Of a stretch of DNA of 64,000 nt, positions 8,150 through 17,480 are shown in pieces. The number at the start of each line of letters is the position of its first letter. Position 1 is the stretch's first letter. The notes beneath the pieces are model-generated. The model was not told the DNA's origin and searched no databases. It saw only the letters and a list, made by a program, of their open reading frames with translations. The translations under genes were made by a program, and so were the position numbers. Source of the DNA: Actinomadura sp. NAK00032 (GTDB taxonomy: Bacteria > Actinomycetota > Actinomycetes > Streptosporangiales > Streptosporangiaceae); assembly GCF_013364275.1 (NCBI RefSeq), contig NZ_CP054932.1, forward strand, positions 2,356,001 to 2,420,000. Direction: 5' to 3'.

Positions 8150-9406
8150 ATGGTGTCCAAGCGACTGCGGGCGACCGCGCTCACCGTGGGCGCGCTCCTG
8201 CTCGCCGCCGGCTGCGGGTCCGGCGACTCCGGCGGGAGCAAGTCCGAGCTCAAGCTGTACAACGACAAGGGCGCCTGGAAGCCCTTCTTCGAGCAGATGG
8301 CCGCCCTCGGCAAGCAGCAGACGGGACTCGGCATGACGCCCGTCGGCTACACCGACGAGCCGACCTACACCGCGTTCATCAAGACCTCGTTCCGCACGAA
8401 CGTCAAGCCCGACCTGTTCACCTGGTCGACCGGCGGGCGCCTGGAAGAGATCGTCGAGCAGAACCAGGTGGCCGAGACCACCGACATCTGGCAGAGCGCC
8501 GTCAAGAGCGGCGACCTCACCGAGGACCTGAAGAAGTACTACACGGTCGACGGCAAGCAGTACTGCGTCCCGCTGAACACCGCCTACTGGGGCATGTTCT
8601 ACAACAAGAAGATCTTCGCGAAGTACGACCTGAAGCCGCCCACGACCTGGGCGGAGCTGGAGAAGGCCGCGGCGACGCTGAAGTCGAAGGGGCAGGTCCC
8701 CTTCAACCACACCACGCCGACGTCGCTGTTCTCCTTCGCCTGGTTCGAGCAGCTCCTCGCCGGTACCGACCCCGACCTGTACGAGCGGCTGTCGAAGGGC
8801 CAGGCGTCCTACACCGACCCCGGCGTGGTGAAGGTGATGGAGCGCTGGAAGTCGATGATCGACAAGGGCTGGTTCTCCAAGCCCGGCGACAAGGCCGACC
8901 CCGCCGACCACTTCAAGTCCGGCGACGCCGCGATGGTCATCAACGGGACCTGGTTCAACACGAGCATGACCCAGCGCGGCCTCAAGCAGGGCAAGGACTA
9001 CGGGTTCTTCTTCATCCCCAACGTCGACCCCGCGCTGCCGAAGCGGTCGCTGGTCTTCGAGAGCGGCCCGCTCTGCTCGCTGCGCAAGGCCCCCGACCCG
9101 GCCGCCAGCACCAAGTACCTCAAGTGGTGGGTCACCCCCGCCGCCCAGGAGAAGTGGGCGAACGCGCGCGGCGACGTGTCCGGCAACCCCAAGGTGAAGA
9201 TCGCCGACCCCGAGCTGACGAAGGTCACCAAGGAGGCGGCGTCGCCGGAGAACCGGCTCGTGCTGCGCTACTTCGAGGCCGCGCCCTCGCCCGTCCTCAC
9301 CGAGGCGCTGAGCGGCTTCGACAAGTTCCTGAACAAGCCGGAGACCTATATGGACGTCCTCAAGGGCATCCAGAAGGCGAACGAGGCGTACTGGAAGTCG
9401 AACTAG
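8150..9406 (+). CDS. Carbohydrate ABC transporter solute-binding lipoprotein
   Basis: 418 residues from ATG 8150, chosen over an in-frame ATG at 8135 because GAAGGAGG precedes it. The lipobox LLAAGC places the lipidated Cys at residue 22. The mature protein is a group-1 (MalE-type) binding protein with NDKGAWKPFFEQ, NTAYWGMFYNKKIF and AMVINGTWF blocks. It acts outside the membrane with the two permeases that follow (4-nt gap, then overlap). No ATPase gene is present in the operon. In actinomycetes such CUT1 importers commonly share the MsiK ATPase encoded elsewhere. Confidence 0.92.
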   Translation: MVSKRLRATALTVGALLLAAGCGSGDSGGSKSELKLYNDKGAWKPFFEQMAALGKQQTGLGMTPVGYTDEPTYTAFIKTSFRTNVKPDLFTWSTGGRLEEIVEQNQVAETTDIWQSAVKSGDLTEDLKKYYTVDGKQYCVPLNTAYWGMFYNKKIFAKYDLKPPTTWAELEKAAATLKSKGQVPFNHTTPTSLFSFAWFEQLLAGTDPDLYERLSKGQASYTDPGVVKVMERWKSMIDKGWFSKPGDKADPADHFKSGDAAMVINGTWFNTSMTQRGLKQGKDYGFFFIPNVDPALPKRSLVFESGPLCSLRKAPDPAASTKYLKWWVTPAAQEKWANARGDVSGNPKVKIADPELTKVTKEAASPENRLVLRYFEAAPSPVLTEALSGFDKFLNKPETYMDVLKGIQKANEAYWKSN

Positions 9407-9410
9407 ATCC

Positions 9411-10379
9411 ATGAGCACGCACAAGGCCACCGCCACCCGCCCGAAGACGGCGGTGGCGAAGGCGCCGGGATCCGGCCGCCGCGCGGGGCGCGGCGGCCGG
9501 GCGGGGAAGGGCTTCGCGCTGCACGGCCGGTTCCGGCACGCCTACATCTCCCCGGCCGTCCTGTTCGTCGCCGTCCTGCTGTACCTGCCGTTCCTGTGGA
9601 CGGCCTACCTGAGCTTCACCAGCTACGACGGGCTGGCGTCACCGGAGTTCACCGGCCTGGACAACTACACGCGGCTCCTTGAGGATGACGCGCTCGTCAC
9701 CTCCCTCCGCAACACGCTGCTGTGGGTCGTCGGGACCGTCGTCCTGCCGGTGGGGCTCGGGCTCCTCGTCGCGGTCATGTCCTACGACCTCAAGGGCGGC
9801 GGCTGGTTCCGGCTGCCGTTCCTGCTCCCGTACGCGATGTCGGGCGCCGGCCTCGGCGTGATCTGGGGCTTCATCCTCCAGCCGGACGGCATGGCCAACC
9901 AGATCCTCACCCTGTTCGGGATGCCGGGCGGCGACACCGCGTTCCTGCAGGACGGCCCCCGCAACACCATCGCGATGATCGTCGTGTGGACGTGGCAGCA
10001 GCTCGGCGTCAACATGCTGCTGTTCGTCGTCGGGCTCCAGTCGATCCCGAAGGCGCCGATCGAGGCGGCCCGCATCGACGGCGCGTCCGGCTGGTCGATG
10101 TTCCGGCACGTCATCTGGCCGCTGATGCGCCCGATCACCACGGTCGTGTTCGGCCTCGCGCTCGTCGCCGGGCTGAAGAACTTCGACATCGTCTGGGTGA
10201 TGACGCAGGGCGGACCCGGACGCTCGTCCGAGACCCTCGCCGTGACCATGTACCGGGACGTGTTCGTCGCCAACGAGTACGGCTACGGCTCGGCGGTCGC
10301 GGTCCTGCTCACCACCGTCACCGGCCTGGCCTCCTACGTGTACCTGCGCAGGCAGATCGGCGGGGAGGAGACCCGATGA
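9411..10379 (+). CDS. Carbohydrate ABC transporter permease, MalF type
   Basis: 322 residues, starting 4 nt after the lipoprotein stop. A basic Arg/Lys/Gly-rich N-terminal tail (about residues 1-40) precedes six predicted membrane segments. The EAA loop EAARIDGASGWSMFRHVIWP at about 217-236 is the ATPase contact. It pairs with the MalG-type permease, whose ATG overlaps its stop (ATGA). Confidence 0.92.
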   Translation: MSTHKATATRPKTAVAKAPGSGRRAGRGGRAGKGFALHGRFRHAYISPAVLFVAVLLYLPFLWTAYLSFTSYDGLASPEFTGLDNYTRLLEDDALVTSLRNTLLWVVGTVVLPVGLGLLVAVMSYDLKGGGWFRLPFLLPYAMSGAGLGVIWGFILQPDGMANQILTLFGMPGGDTAFLQDGPRNTIAMIVVWTWQQLGVNMLLFVVGLQSIPKAPIEAARIDGASGWSMFRHVIWPLMRPITTVVFGLALVAGLKNFDIVWVMTQGGPGRSSETLAVTMYRDVFVANEYGYGSAVAVLLTTVTGLASYVYLRRQIGGEETR

Positions 10380-11203
10380 ACCGGTTGACGCTGAACCTGC
10401 GGCGCGCCGTCCTCCTGGTGCTGGGCCTGGCGTGGCTGTTCCCGACGTACCTGATCATCGCGAACGCCGTGCGGCCGGCCGACGACTACGACCCGTCGGA
10501 CGCGGTGAAGCCGCCGTCCTCGCTCGGCCTGTTCGACAACGTCTCCCAGGCATGGGACCGGACGGCCGTCGGCGACACGCTGCTCAGCACCCTGCTGTAC
10601 AGCGTCGTCTCGCCCGCGGTCGCCGTCCTGCTGGGCGCGCTCGCCGGGTACGCGATCGTGGTGCTGCGCCTCAAGCACGGCTTCGCGTGGTTCGTGGTGA
10701 TCTTCGCCGGGACGGTCGTGCCGTTCCAGATGCTGCTCATCCCGCTGTTCGTCGGCTACAGCGAGGTCTCGCTGTACGACAGCCAGCTGGGCCTGATCAT
10801 CATCTACTCGGCGATCAACGTGCCGCTGGCCGCGCTCGTCATGCGCAACTTCTTCGGCAACGTCGCCGTGTCGATCTTCGAGGCGGCGCGGCTGGACGGC
10901 GCGTCCACCTTCCGCATCTTCTGGCGGATCTACCTCCCGCTGTCCTCGGCGGCCCTCGCCGCCGTGTTCATCCTGGAGTTCACCTTCGTCTGGAACGACC
11001 TGCTGTTCGGCCTGACGCTCTCCCAGTCGGAGACGGTCCGGCCGGTGTGGGCCGAGCTGTCCGCCCTGACCACCGACGTGTACGCCGGGACCCCCGTGCC
11101 GATCGCGCTGGCCGCCGGCCTGGTGGTCTCCCTCCCGACCGTCGCGCTGTTCCTGGCGACCCAACGCCTCTTCACCCGCGGCCTCACCCTCGCTCAGTTC
11201 TGA
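10376..11203 (+). CDS. Carbohydrate ABC transporter permease, MalG type
   Basis: 275 residues from ATG 10376, overlapping the upstream TGA. Six membrane segments are visible, with the EAA motif EAARLDGASTFRIFWRIYLP near residues 169-188 and a C-terminal QRLFTRGLTLAQF typical of MalG-type subunits. With the MalF-type partner it forms the translocation channel. It is followed by a structured repeat that probably ends this transcript or stabilises its 3' end. Confidence 0.92.
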   Translation: MNRLTLNLRRAVLLVLGLAWLFPTYLIIANAVRPADDYDPSDAVKPPSSLGLFDNVSQAWDRTAVGDTLLSTLLYSVVSPAVAVLLGALAGYAIVVLRLKHGFAWFVVIFAGTVVPFQMLLIPLFVGYSEVSLYDSQLGLIIIYSAINVPLAALVMRNFFGNVAVSIFEAARLDGASTFRIFWRIYLPLSSAALAAVFILEFTFVWNDLLFGLTLSQSETVRPVWAELSALTTDVYAGTPVPIALAAGLVVSLPTVALFLATQRLFTRGLTLAQF

Positions 11204-11204
11204 C

Positions 11205-11345
11205 CCAGGGGGGCGACCCCCTGGAACCCCCGCCACGGGCGGGAGGCCGTTTCCCGATCCGCTCCGCGTCTCGCGAAACGGCCTCCCGCCCGGCGGGCCG
11301 GACGACCTCCGGGCGCCAGAGCGCCCTCCGGCCGCCCGGCCCGTG
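11205..11345. repeat. Structured intergenic repeat, copy 1
   Basis: Three hairpins in series. The first is CCAGGGGG/CCCCCTGG (11205-11224). The second is a perfect 17-bp stem GGGCGGGAGGCCGTTTC with its complement (11237-11253 and 11275-11291, 21-nt loop). The third is a nested GC hairpin to about 11342. A second copy lies at 50434-50580. The conserved stem differs by a compensatory pair change between copies. It lies just after the importer genes and before the GH38 gene, so it may also act as terminator. Confidence 0.75.
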
Positions 11346-11380
11346 ACCATGAGAAGCATCAGAGAGGATTGCGCTTCACG

Positions 11381-14300
11381 ATGACGAGTCGTCTGCTTCA
11401 GGCGAGCCTCGGTTCGCCCGACTATGACGGGATCCGCGACGCGCTGCGCCAGGACACCTCCACCGAGGTGCTCGCCGTGCGCGGGCTGTCCGTCCGCGCC
11501 GCCGTGCTGCCGCTGTTCAAGCGCGGTGAGGACGGCGGGCTCCGGCAGGCCGTCCGGGTGACCCTCTCCGGAGGCGGCGCCGTGGAGGTGGCCCTCAAGG
11601 ACGGCGACGCCGAACTCGCGTCCGCCACCGGGGACGGCGGCACGCTGACGCTGCTCGTCCCCGAGGTCGAGGCCCCGCGCCGCGTCACCCTGGAGGTGCG
11701 CGACTCCGCCGGGCTCGTCGGCGCCGCGCCGCTCGACCTCACCCCGCAGCGCAAGTGGAACGTCTTCGTCGTCCACCACTCGCACCTCGACATCGGCTAC
11801 ACCGACACCCAGGGCACCGTCCTGCGGCACCACCTCGACTACCTCGACGCGGCGCTGCGGCTCGCGCGGGAGACCGACGGGCGGCCGGACGACGCGCGCT
11901 TCCGCTGGTCGGTCGAGTCGTCGATGCCGGCGCTGCGCTGGCTCGCGACCCGCTCCGCCGACCAGGTCGCCGAGTTCACCGAGCGGGTGCGCGCGGGCGA
12001 CATCGAGGTCACCGCGTTCCCGATGCAGCTGCACACCGAGGCGTGCTCGACCGAGGAGCTGTACCGCCAGCTCCGCTTCGTCGAGGACCTGCGGCGCACG
12101 TACGGCATCGAGGTCCGGTCCGCGATGCACACCGACATCCCCGGCGCCGTCGTCGGGACGGTGGACGCCCTGAACGCGGCCGGCGTCCGCTACCTGGCCG
12201 CCGCGCACAACTGGGCCGGGCGGTCCGTGCCCTACATCACCGGCGGCGACAAGCTGGCCCGGCCGTTCCGGTGGCGGTCGCCGGGCGGCGGCGAGCTGAT
12301 CGTCTGGTTCACCGACACCCCGCACGGCATGGCCTACATGGAGGGCAACACCGTCGGCCTCGTCGACTCCTACGACCTCGCCGAGGACCTGCTGCCCCGC
12401 TACCTCGGCTCCCTCGCCGACCGCCCCTACCCGTACGGGCCGGGCACGTTCGGCTGGTACGCGGCGCCCGGCCAGGTCGGCGCCGCCAAGGACCCCGACT
12501 TCCTGGACGCCGTCCACCTGCGCGTGCAGGGCGCCCACGCCGACAACGCCGGGCCGTCGATCGTCCCCGCCGACATCGCGCACCGCTGGAACGAGACCTG
12601 GGCGTACCCGCGGCTGCGGATGGCGACCAACGCCGACTTCTTCGAGTACGTCGAGGAGCACCACGGCGACCGGCTCCAGACCCACGAGGGCGACTGGACG
12701 GACTGGTGGGCCGACGGCCTCGGCTCCGGCGCCCGGCCGCTCGGTTACGTCCGGCGGGCGCAGAACGTCCTGCGGTCGGCCGAGACGCTGCACGCCCTCG
12801 CCGACGAGCGCGGCGATGAGCACACCGGCGCGTCCAAGCTGATCGACGAGGCCTACGACCGGGCCGCGCTGTTCGACGAGCACACCTGGGGCGCCGCCAA
12901 CCCGTGGGAGGACGCCGAGGAGGGCGGCGACTCCGGCGCCCTGCAGTGGACCCGCAAGTCGCAGGTCGGCTACCAGGCGCACGACGACGCCCTCGACCTG
13001 CTCCAGGCGGGCGCGCGGCGGCTCGGCGCGACGTTCGGGCCGTCGCCGGACGCGCTCGCCTCGTTCCTCGTCGTCAACCCGGGCACGGCCGCCCGCACCG
13101 ATGTGGCCCGCGCGTTCCTGCCCCGCGACGTCGTCGCGGCGGACGTCCCCATCGCGCTCGTGGACGCCCGCACCGGCGAGCCCGTCCCGCACCGCGAGGA
13201 GGAGGTCGACCCGGACGAGTGGCCCACCCGCCCGATCGGCCGCCACCTGGAGGCCGTCCTGCCGGACGTCCCCGGCCACGGGCACGTCCGCGTCGATGTC
13301 GTCAGCGCTGATGTCGTCAGCGCTGATGTCGTCCGCGCTGATGTCGTCCGCGCTGATGTCGTTAACACCGATGTCGCCGAGGCCGAGGCCGGGGCCGCGG
13401 CCGCCGAACCGGTCGACCTCGGCCCGGACGGGACGATCGAGAACGAGTTCTACCGCGTCGCCTACGACCTCAAGGAAGGCCACATCGCGTCGGTCTTCGA
13501 CAAGGTCGCCGGCCGCGAGCTGGTGAACACCGACGGCATCGCCGGGTTCGGCCAGTACATCTACGACCGGTACGCGACCGCGCCGCACTTCAACCACATG
13601 TCCGGGCACATGCTCGTCCACGACAAGACGATGCTCGGCGACCGCGCCGTGGCGACCCACGCGACCGTCACCAAGTGCGAGCGCACCCCCGCCGGTGAGC
13701 GCCTCGTCATCGAACTGCACGGCAAGGGCGTCGACTGGCTGCGCACCACGATCGACCTGTACGCGGGCGTGCCGCGCGTGGACGTCCGCTACCAGCTCGG
13801 CAAGCAGCCCACCGCCGCGAAGGAGGCGGTGTTCTTCTCCTTCCCGTTCGCCGTGGACGGCCCGCCCGCCGCCTGGGAGCTGACCGGCGGCGTCGGCGGC
13901 ACCGGCGTCCCGAGCGTCCCCGGATCGGCGGAGCACATGCGCCCGATCCGGCACTGGGTCGCGTTCGAGGACCCCGAGCTGACCGTCGCGTGGGCGACGC
14001 TGGAGGCGCCGCTCGTCCAGTTCGGCTCCATCCACATGCCGTACGCGCCGTTCCCGCCCACGCTCGACAACGAGGACGGCACCGTCTACTCGTGGGCGCT
14101 CAACAACATCTGGGACACCAACTTCCCGTCCCAGCAGCAGGGGGAGACGACCTTCCGGTACGCGTTCGCGTCCGGTGCCGCCGGCTCCGGCCGCCGCCTC
14201 GGCGCCCGCACCGCCGCCGGCCTCACCGACCCGTTCGTCGCCACCCTCGCCACCGGCACCGCGCCCGCGGCCGAGTCCGGGACGTTCCTGCGCGTCGACG

Positions 14301-14536
14301 ACCCGGACGTGCTCGTCACCTCGGTGGGCCGCGCCCGCGACGGCGACGGCCTCGCCGTCCGGCTCCAGTCGCTCGCCGCCGGCCCGGTGGAGGCGGAACT
14401 GCACGTGCCCGGCGCGGTGAGCGCGCGGCTCAGCGGCGGTTTGGAGCGTGACCCGGCGGAACTACCCGTCCGGGACGGCACGATGACGGTCCGGCTGCCC
14501 GCCTGCGGCGTCGCCACCGTCACCGTTCGGCGTTGA
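11381..14536 (+). CDS. Glycoside hydrolase family 38 alpha-mannosidase-like enzyme
   Basis: 1051 residues from ATG 11381; a TTG at 11369 is in frame but directly abuts the AGAGAGGA ribosome site. The GH38 zinc motif appears as HSHLDIGY with His135 and Asp137. A second conserved Asp lies in HTDIPG (about Asp252), and [10 protein letters not shown] contributes the next active-site block. A beta-rich C-terminal half follows. No signal peptide is seen, so it would act in the cytosol on imported glycosides. The N-terminal ~125 residues form an extra beta domain. Between catalytic and C-terminal parts a DVVSA-type repeat (five 15-bp units) forms an unusual linker. Substrate linkage is not determined. 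Confidence 0.8.
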   Translation: MTSRLLQASLGSPDYDGIRDALRQDTSTEVLAVRGLSVRAAVLPLFKRGEDGGLRQAVRVTLSGGGAVEVALKDGDAELASATGDGGTLTLLVPEVEAPRRVTLEVRDSAGLVGAAPLDLTPQRKWNVFVVHHSHLDIGYTDTQGTVLRHHLDYLDAALRLARETDGRPDDARFRWSVESSMPALRWLATRSADQVAEFTERVRAGDIEVTAFPMQLHTEACSTEELYRQLRFVEDLRRTYGIEVRSAMHTDIPGAVVGTVDALNAAGVRYLAAAHNWAGRSVPYITGGDKLARPFRWRSPGGGELIVWFTDTPHGMAYMEGNTVGLVDSYDLAEDLLPRYLGSLADRPYPYGPGTFGWYAAPGQVGAAKDPDFLDAVHLRVQGAHADNAGPSIVPADIAHRWNETWAYPRLRMATNADFFEYVEEHHGDRLQTHEGDWTDWWADGLGSGARPLGYVRRAQNVLRSAETLHALADERGDEHTGASKLIDEAYDRAALFDEHTWGAANPWEDAEEGGDSGALQWTRKSQVGYQAHDDALDLLQAGARRLGATFGPSPDALASFLVVNPGTAARTDVARAFLPRDVVAADVPIALVDARTGEPVPHREEEVDPDEWPTRPIGRHLEAVLPDVPGHGHVRVDVVSADVVSADVVRADVVRADVVNTDVAEAEAGAAAAEPVDLGPDGTIENEFYRVAYDLKEGHIASVFDKVAGRELVNTDGIAGFGQYIYDRYATAPHFNHMSGHMLVHDKTMLGDRAVATHATVTKCERTPAGERLVIELHGKGVDWLRTTIDLYAGVPRVDVRYQLGKQPTAAKEAVFFSFPFAVDGPPAAWELTGGVGGTGVPSVPGSAEHMRPIRHWVAFEDPELTVAWATLEAPLVQFGSIHMPYAPFPPTLDNEDGTVYSWALNNIWDTNFPSQQQGETTFRYAFASGAAGSGRRLGARTAAGLTDPFVATLATGTAPAAESGTFLRVDDPDVLVTSVGRARDGDGLAVRLQSLAAGPVEAELHVPGAVSARLSGGLERDPAELPVRDGTMTVRLPACGVATVTVRR
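13295..13369. repeat. Five tandem 15-bp repeats inside the GH38-like gene
   Basis: The unit GATGTCGTCAGCGCT and close variants are repeated in frame and encode [10 protein letters not shown], then DVVNT. They fall between the catalytic part and the C-terminal beta domain, a position that tolerates length change. Confidence 0.85.
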
Positions 14537-14553
14537 CCACGGATCGGGGACAC

Positions 14554-15789
14554 ATGAAGATCACAGGCATCCGCGCGACCACGGTCACCGTGCCGCTGGA
14601 GGCGCCGCTCCTGCACAGCAACGGCGCCCACTGGGGCCGCTTCGTCCGGACGATCGTCGAGGTCGAGGCCGACAACGGGCTGATCGGCCTCGGCGAGATG
14701 GGCGGCGGTGGGCAGAGCGCCGAGGCCGCCTTCCAGGCCCTCGCCCCGCACCTGGAGGGGCACGACCCCTTCGAGCTGGAGGCGCTCCGCTTCAAGATCG
14801 CCAACCCGACGGCGAGCCTGTACGACAACCGCGTGCAGATGCTCGCCGCCATCGAGTTCGCCTGCCTGGACCTCATCGGCCAGCACCTCGGCGTCCCGGT
14901 GCACGACCTGCTCGGCGGGCGCATCCGTGACTCCGTCCCGTTCGCGTCCTACCTGTTCTTCCGGCCGCCGGGACCCGGCGGGGTCCCGGAGGTCCGCACG
15001 CCGGAGCAGCTCGTCGCGCACGCCCGCGACCTCAAGGCCCGGCACGGGTTCGGCGTCCACAAGCTCAAGGGCGGCGTGTTCCCGCCGGAGCACGAGCTGG
15101 AGAGCTACCGGGCCCTCGCCGAGGCGTTCCCCGGCGACGGCCTGCGCTACGACCCGAACTCCGTGCTCAGCCTGAAGGAGGGCCTGCGCTTCGGGAAGGC
15201 CATCGAGGACCTCGACAACGACTACCTCGAAGACCCCGTCCTCGGCCTGGAGGGGCTGCGGCTCGTCCGCGAGCGCGTGGACGTCCCGCTCGCCACCAAC
15301 ACCGTCGTCGTCAACTTCGAGCAGCTCGCCGCGAACGTGCTGCGCCGCAGCGTGGACGTCGTCCTGCTCGACACGACGTTCTGGGGCGGCATCCGGGCCT
15401 GCGTGAAGGCGGCCGGGGTGTGCGAGACGTTCCAGATCGGCGTCGCCGTCCACTCGTCCGGCGAACTCGGCATCCAGCTCGCCACCATGCTGCACCTCGG
15501 CGCCGTCCTGCCCAACCTCACCTATGCCGCCGACGCGCACTACCACCACCTGGCCGACGACGTCATCGAGGGCGGCCTCATGAAGTACGCCGACGGCAGG
15601 ATCGCGGTGCCCAGCGGGCCGGGCCTGGGCGTCCGCCTGGACCGTGACAAACTCGCCGAGTACGCGGAGCTGTACAAGGAGCTGGGCGGCTACCCCTACG
15701 ACCGCGACCCGGGCCGTCCCGGCTGGTACCCGATCATCCCGAACGACCGCTGGGCGGACCCTGCCGTCCCACTGGCGCCGCTCGAATAA
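14554..15789 (+). CDS. Enolase-superfamily sugar-acid dehydratase, glucarate dehydratase-like
   Basis: 411 residues from ATG 14554, 17 nt after the GH38 gene. Catalytic residues follow the glucarate dehydratase pattern: K170-x-K172 in HKLKGGV, metal ligands Asp200 (RYDPN), Glu226 (LEDPV) and Asn249 (ATNTVVVNF), and catalytic His300 in AVHSSGELG. The reaction would be loss of water from an acid sugar to give a 2-keto-3-deoxy acid, the type of substrate expected for the kinase at 736-1758. Whether the acid is glucarate, mannonate or another isomer cannot be read from sequence. It is probably co-transcribed with the GH38 gene. Confidence 0.87.
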   Translation: MKITGIRATTVTVPLEAPLLHSNGAHWGRFVRTIVEVEADNGLIGLGEMGGGGQSAEAAFQALAPHLEGHDPFELEALRFKIANPTASLYDNRVQMLAAIEFACLDLIGQHLGVPVHDLLGGRIRDSVPFASYLFFRPPGPGGVPEVRTPEQLVAHARDLKARHGFGVHKLKGGVFPPEHELESYRALAEAFPGDGLRYDPNSVLSLKEGLRFGKAIEDLDNDYLEDPVLGLEGLRLVRERVDVPLATNTVVVNFEQLAANVLRRSVDVVLLDTTFWGGIRACVKAAGVCETFQIGVAVHSSGELGIQLATMLHLGAVLPNLTYAADAHYHHLADDVIEGGLMKYADGRIAVPSGPGLGVRLDRDKLAEYAELYKELGGYPYDRDPGRPGWYPIIPNDRWADPAVPLAPLE

Positions 15790-15799
15790 CCTGCCACCT

Positions 15800-16270
15800 G
15801 TGATTCGTTACGCGACCCCCGACGACGTCCCCGACATCCTGCGGCTGATCCGCGAACTGGCGGACTACGAGCGCGCCCTCCACGAGGTCAAGGCCACCGA
15901 GGAGCAGCTGCGTGAGCGGCTCTTCGGCGACGACCCCAAGGTCTTCGCCCACGTCGCAGAGCACGAAGGGCGCGTCGTCGGGTTCGCCCTGTGGTTCCTC
16001 ACGTTCTCCACGTGGAACGGCACCCACGGCATCTACCTGGAGGACCTGTTCGTCGAGCCGGACGTCCGCGGCCACGGCTACGGCAAGGCCCTGCTCACCG
16101 AGCTCACCCGCATCGCCGACGACCGCGGCTACGAACGCGTCGAATGGGCCGTCCTCAACTGGAACGAACCGGCCATCGGCTTCTACGAGTCCCTCGGCGC
16201 CCGCCCCCAGGACGAGTGGACGGTCTACCGCCTCACCGGCGACGCCCTCACCAAGGCCGCCCGAGCCTGA
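15800..16270 (+). CDS. GNAT-family N-acetyltransferase
   Basis: 156 residues from GTG 15800, 10 nt after the dehydratase stop. The fold is complete: an N-terminal ATPDDVPDILRLIRELADYE helix, EDLFVEPDVRGHGYGKALL with the acetyl-CoA pyrophosphate loop RGHGYG (about residues 94-99), and NEPAIGFYESLGA near the C-terminus. It resembles diamine/thialysine N-acetyltransferases of the SSAT type by the EDLFVxPxxRG block, but the substrate is not certain. A strong hairpin follows, so it ends this plus-strand unit. Confidence 0.88.
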   Translation: MIRYATPDDVPDILRLIRELADYERALHEVKATEEQLRERLFGDDPKVFAHVAEHEGRVVGFALWFLTFSTWNGTHGIYLEDLFVEPDVRGHGYGKALLTELTRIADDRGYERVEWAVLNWNEPAIGFYESLGARPQDEWTVYRLTGDALTKAARA

Positions 16271-16283
16271 CCCGGACATGGCA

Positions 16284-16312
16284 GAGGCCCGGCCAGCCGC
16301 AGGCCGGGCCTC
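16284..16312. terminator. Bidirectional terminator hairpin
   Basis: A perfect 11-bp stem GAGGCCCGGCC/GGCCGGGCCTC with a 7-nt loop, placed between the convergent GNAT and sodN genes. Confidence 0.8.
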
Positions 16313-16321
16313 AGCGTTCGT

Positions 16322-16378
16322 CCAGATCAGCCCTGCTTGGGCAGATCAGCCCTGTTGGGCAGATCAGCCCTGCTTGGT
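16322..16378. repeat. Three tandem copies of the sodN stop-codon region
   Basis: On the minus strand the segment ending the gene (AAGCAGGGCTGATCTGCCC) is repeated almost perfectly three times in units of about 19 bp, so the stop codon and following bases are triplicated. Confidence 0.85.
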
Positions 16379-16765
16379 CTCCCAGAAGATCTTGTCGATC
16401 TCCGCGATCTTGCCCAGCAGGTCATCGGCGACCTTGGGGTCCATGCTCCCCTTGGTGCCGGCCGCGCCGGCCAGCTTGGTGGCCTCGTTGAACAGCTGGT
16501 GCAGCTGCGGGTACTTCTCGAAGTGCGGCGGCTTGAAGTAGTCGGTCCAGAGCACCCACAGGTGATGCTTGACCAGCTCGGAGCGCTGCTCCTTGATCAG
16601 GATCGCCCGGGCGCGGAACTCCGGGTCCTCGTTGGCGGCGTACTTCTCGCAGATCGCCTTGACCGACTCGGCTTCGATCCGGGCCTGCGCCGGGTCGTAG
16701 ACGCCGCACGGCAGGTCGCAGTGCGCGGACACCGTGGTCTTCGGGCGCAGAATCTTGAGCAACAC
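16364..16765 (-). CDS. sodN: Nickel-containing superoxide dismutase precursor
   Basis: 133 residues from GTG 16765, with GGAAGGGA upstream; this start gives the usual short leader. After a 14-residue leader (MLLKILRPKTTVSA) comes HCDLPCGVY. After cleavage, His1, Cys2 and Cys6 form the nickel hook, and the family dismutates superoxide in the cytoplasm as a hexamer. The rest (KHHLWVLWTDYFKPPHFEKYP, IAEIDKIFWETKQG) is typical NiSOD helix bundle. It is divergent from its processing peptidase gene. Ni/Nur control is expected from the family, but I could not identify a convincing Nur box. Confidence 0.97.
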   Translation of the reverse strand: MLLKILRPKTTVSAHCDLPCGVYDPAQARIEAESVKAICEKYAANEDPEFRARAILIKEQRSELVKHHLWVLWTDYFKPPHFEKYPQLHQLFNEATKLAGAAGTKGSMDPKVADDLLGKIAEIDKIFWETKQG

Positions 16766-16945
16766 CTGCGAATCCCTTCCCTCGTTGCGGATCATGCTCA
16801 GGGCACCGACATTACCCTTGTGCCGCGGGGCGCGTCCGTCCAGGGCACTCGGTATTTCGGCCTAAGACCCGGACCGCACGCGGCCCGGAACCTTCAGTGT
16901 TCGTCACCCCCATCCGCCGGACTATGCGGCCCACCAAGGAGGATC

Positions 16946-17353
16946 ATGCGAATCTGCGGGACGCGGCGCGGGGTGTTCTGGGCGCTTGCCGGTGGGGTGG
17001 CGCTCGCCGGTGGGGTGGTGCTTGTGGTGGCTGGGGTGCGGCGGGTGCGGACGGTGGAGGTCACGGGGGAGTCGATGCTGCCGGGGCTGCGTCCGGGTGA
17101 CTGGCTCATCGTCCGGGCTGGAGCCCGTCCCACGCCCGGTGCCGTTGTTGTCGCGGAGCATCCGCAGCGGCCTGGGCTTCTCGTCGTGAAGCGCGCGACG
17201 CACCGCACTGATGAAGGCTGGTGGCTGGAGAGCGACAACCAGCGCGCCCCTGGGCGCAGTGACAGTTGGGACTTCGGGGCCGTCCCCGACGCCCTCGTGA
17301 TGGGACGTGTTCTGGCCCGCTACTGGCCCCTTCCGGTGAAGCGCGTGCCCTAG
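16946..17353 (+). CDS. sodX: NiSOD maturation peptidase (S26 signal-peptidase-like)
   Basis: 135 residues from ATG 16946, with AAGGAGG upstream. One hydrophobic segment (about 10-30) is followed by the signal-peptidase Ser box TGESMLPGLRPGDW with Ser43 and the catalytic Lys82 in LLVVKRATH. Being next to and divergent from sodN, it is the expected SodX that removes the NiSOD leader so that the nickel hook forms. The 180-bp gap between them should hold both promoters. Confidence 0.93.
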   Translation: MRICGTRRGVFWALAGGVALAGGVVLVVAGVRRVRTVEVTGESMLPGLRPGDWLIVRAGARPTPGAVVVAEHPQRPGLLVVKRATHRTDEGWWLESDNQRAPGRSDSWDFGAVPDALVMGRVLARYWPLPVKRVP

Positions 17354-17480
17354 CCCTGGCGGGACGGGGACGGGAACGGGGACGGGGACAGGACGAACTG
17401 GCCGAAAGTACGACCGCTGCTGGGGCGAACCATGCTTTGGGCCGGTGATCTGGGACGGCGCCGTTGACGACGATGCCGTC

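Noticed and set aside
10334..14404. Very long minus-strand open frame opposite the MalG and GH38 genes
   Set aside because: It mirrors the third-position GC bias of the plus-strand genes, has no recognisable domain and is Gly/Arg/Val-rich low complexity. It is an antisense shadow.
16337..16945. Plus-strand reading frame extending upstream of sodX
   Set aside because: It runs antisense through sodN. The ATG at 16946 with AAGGAGG gives a normal SodX length.
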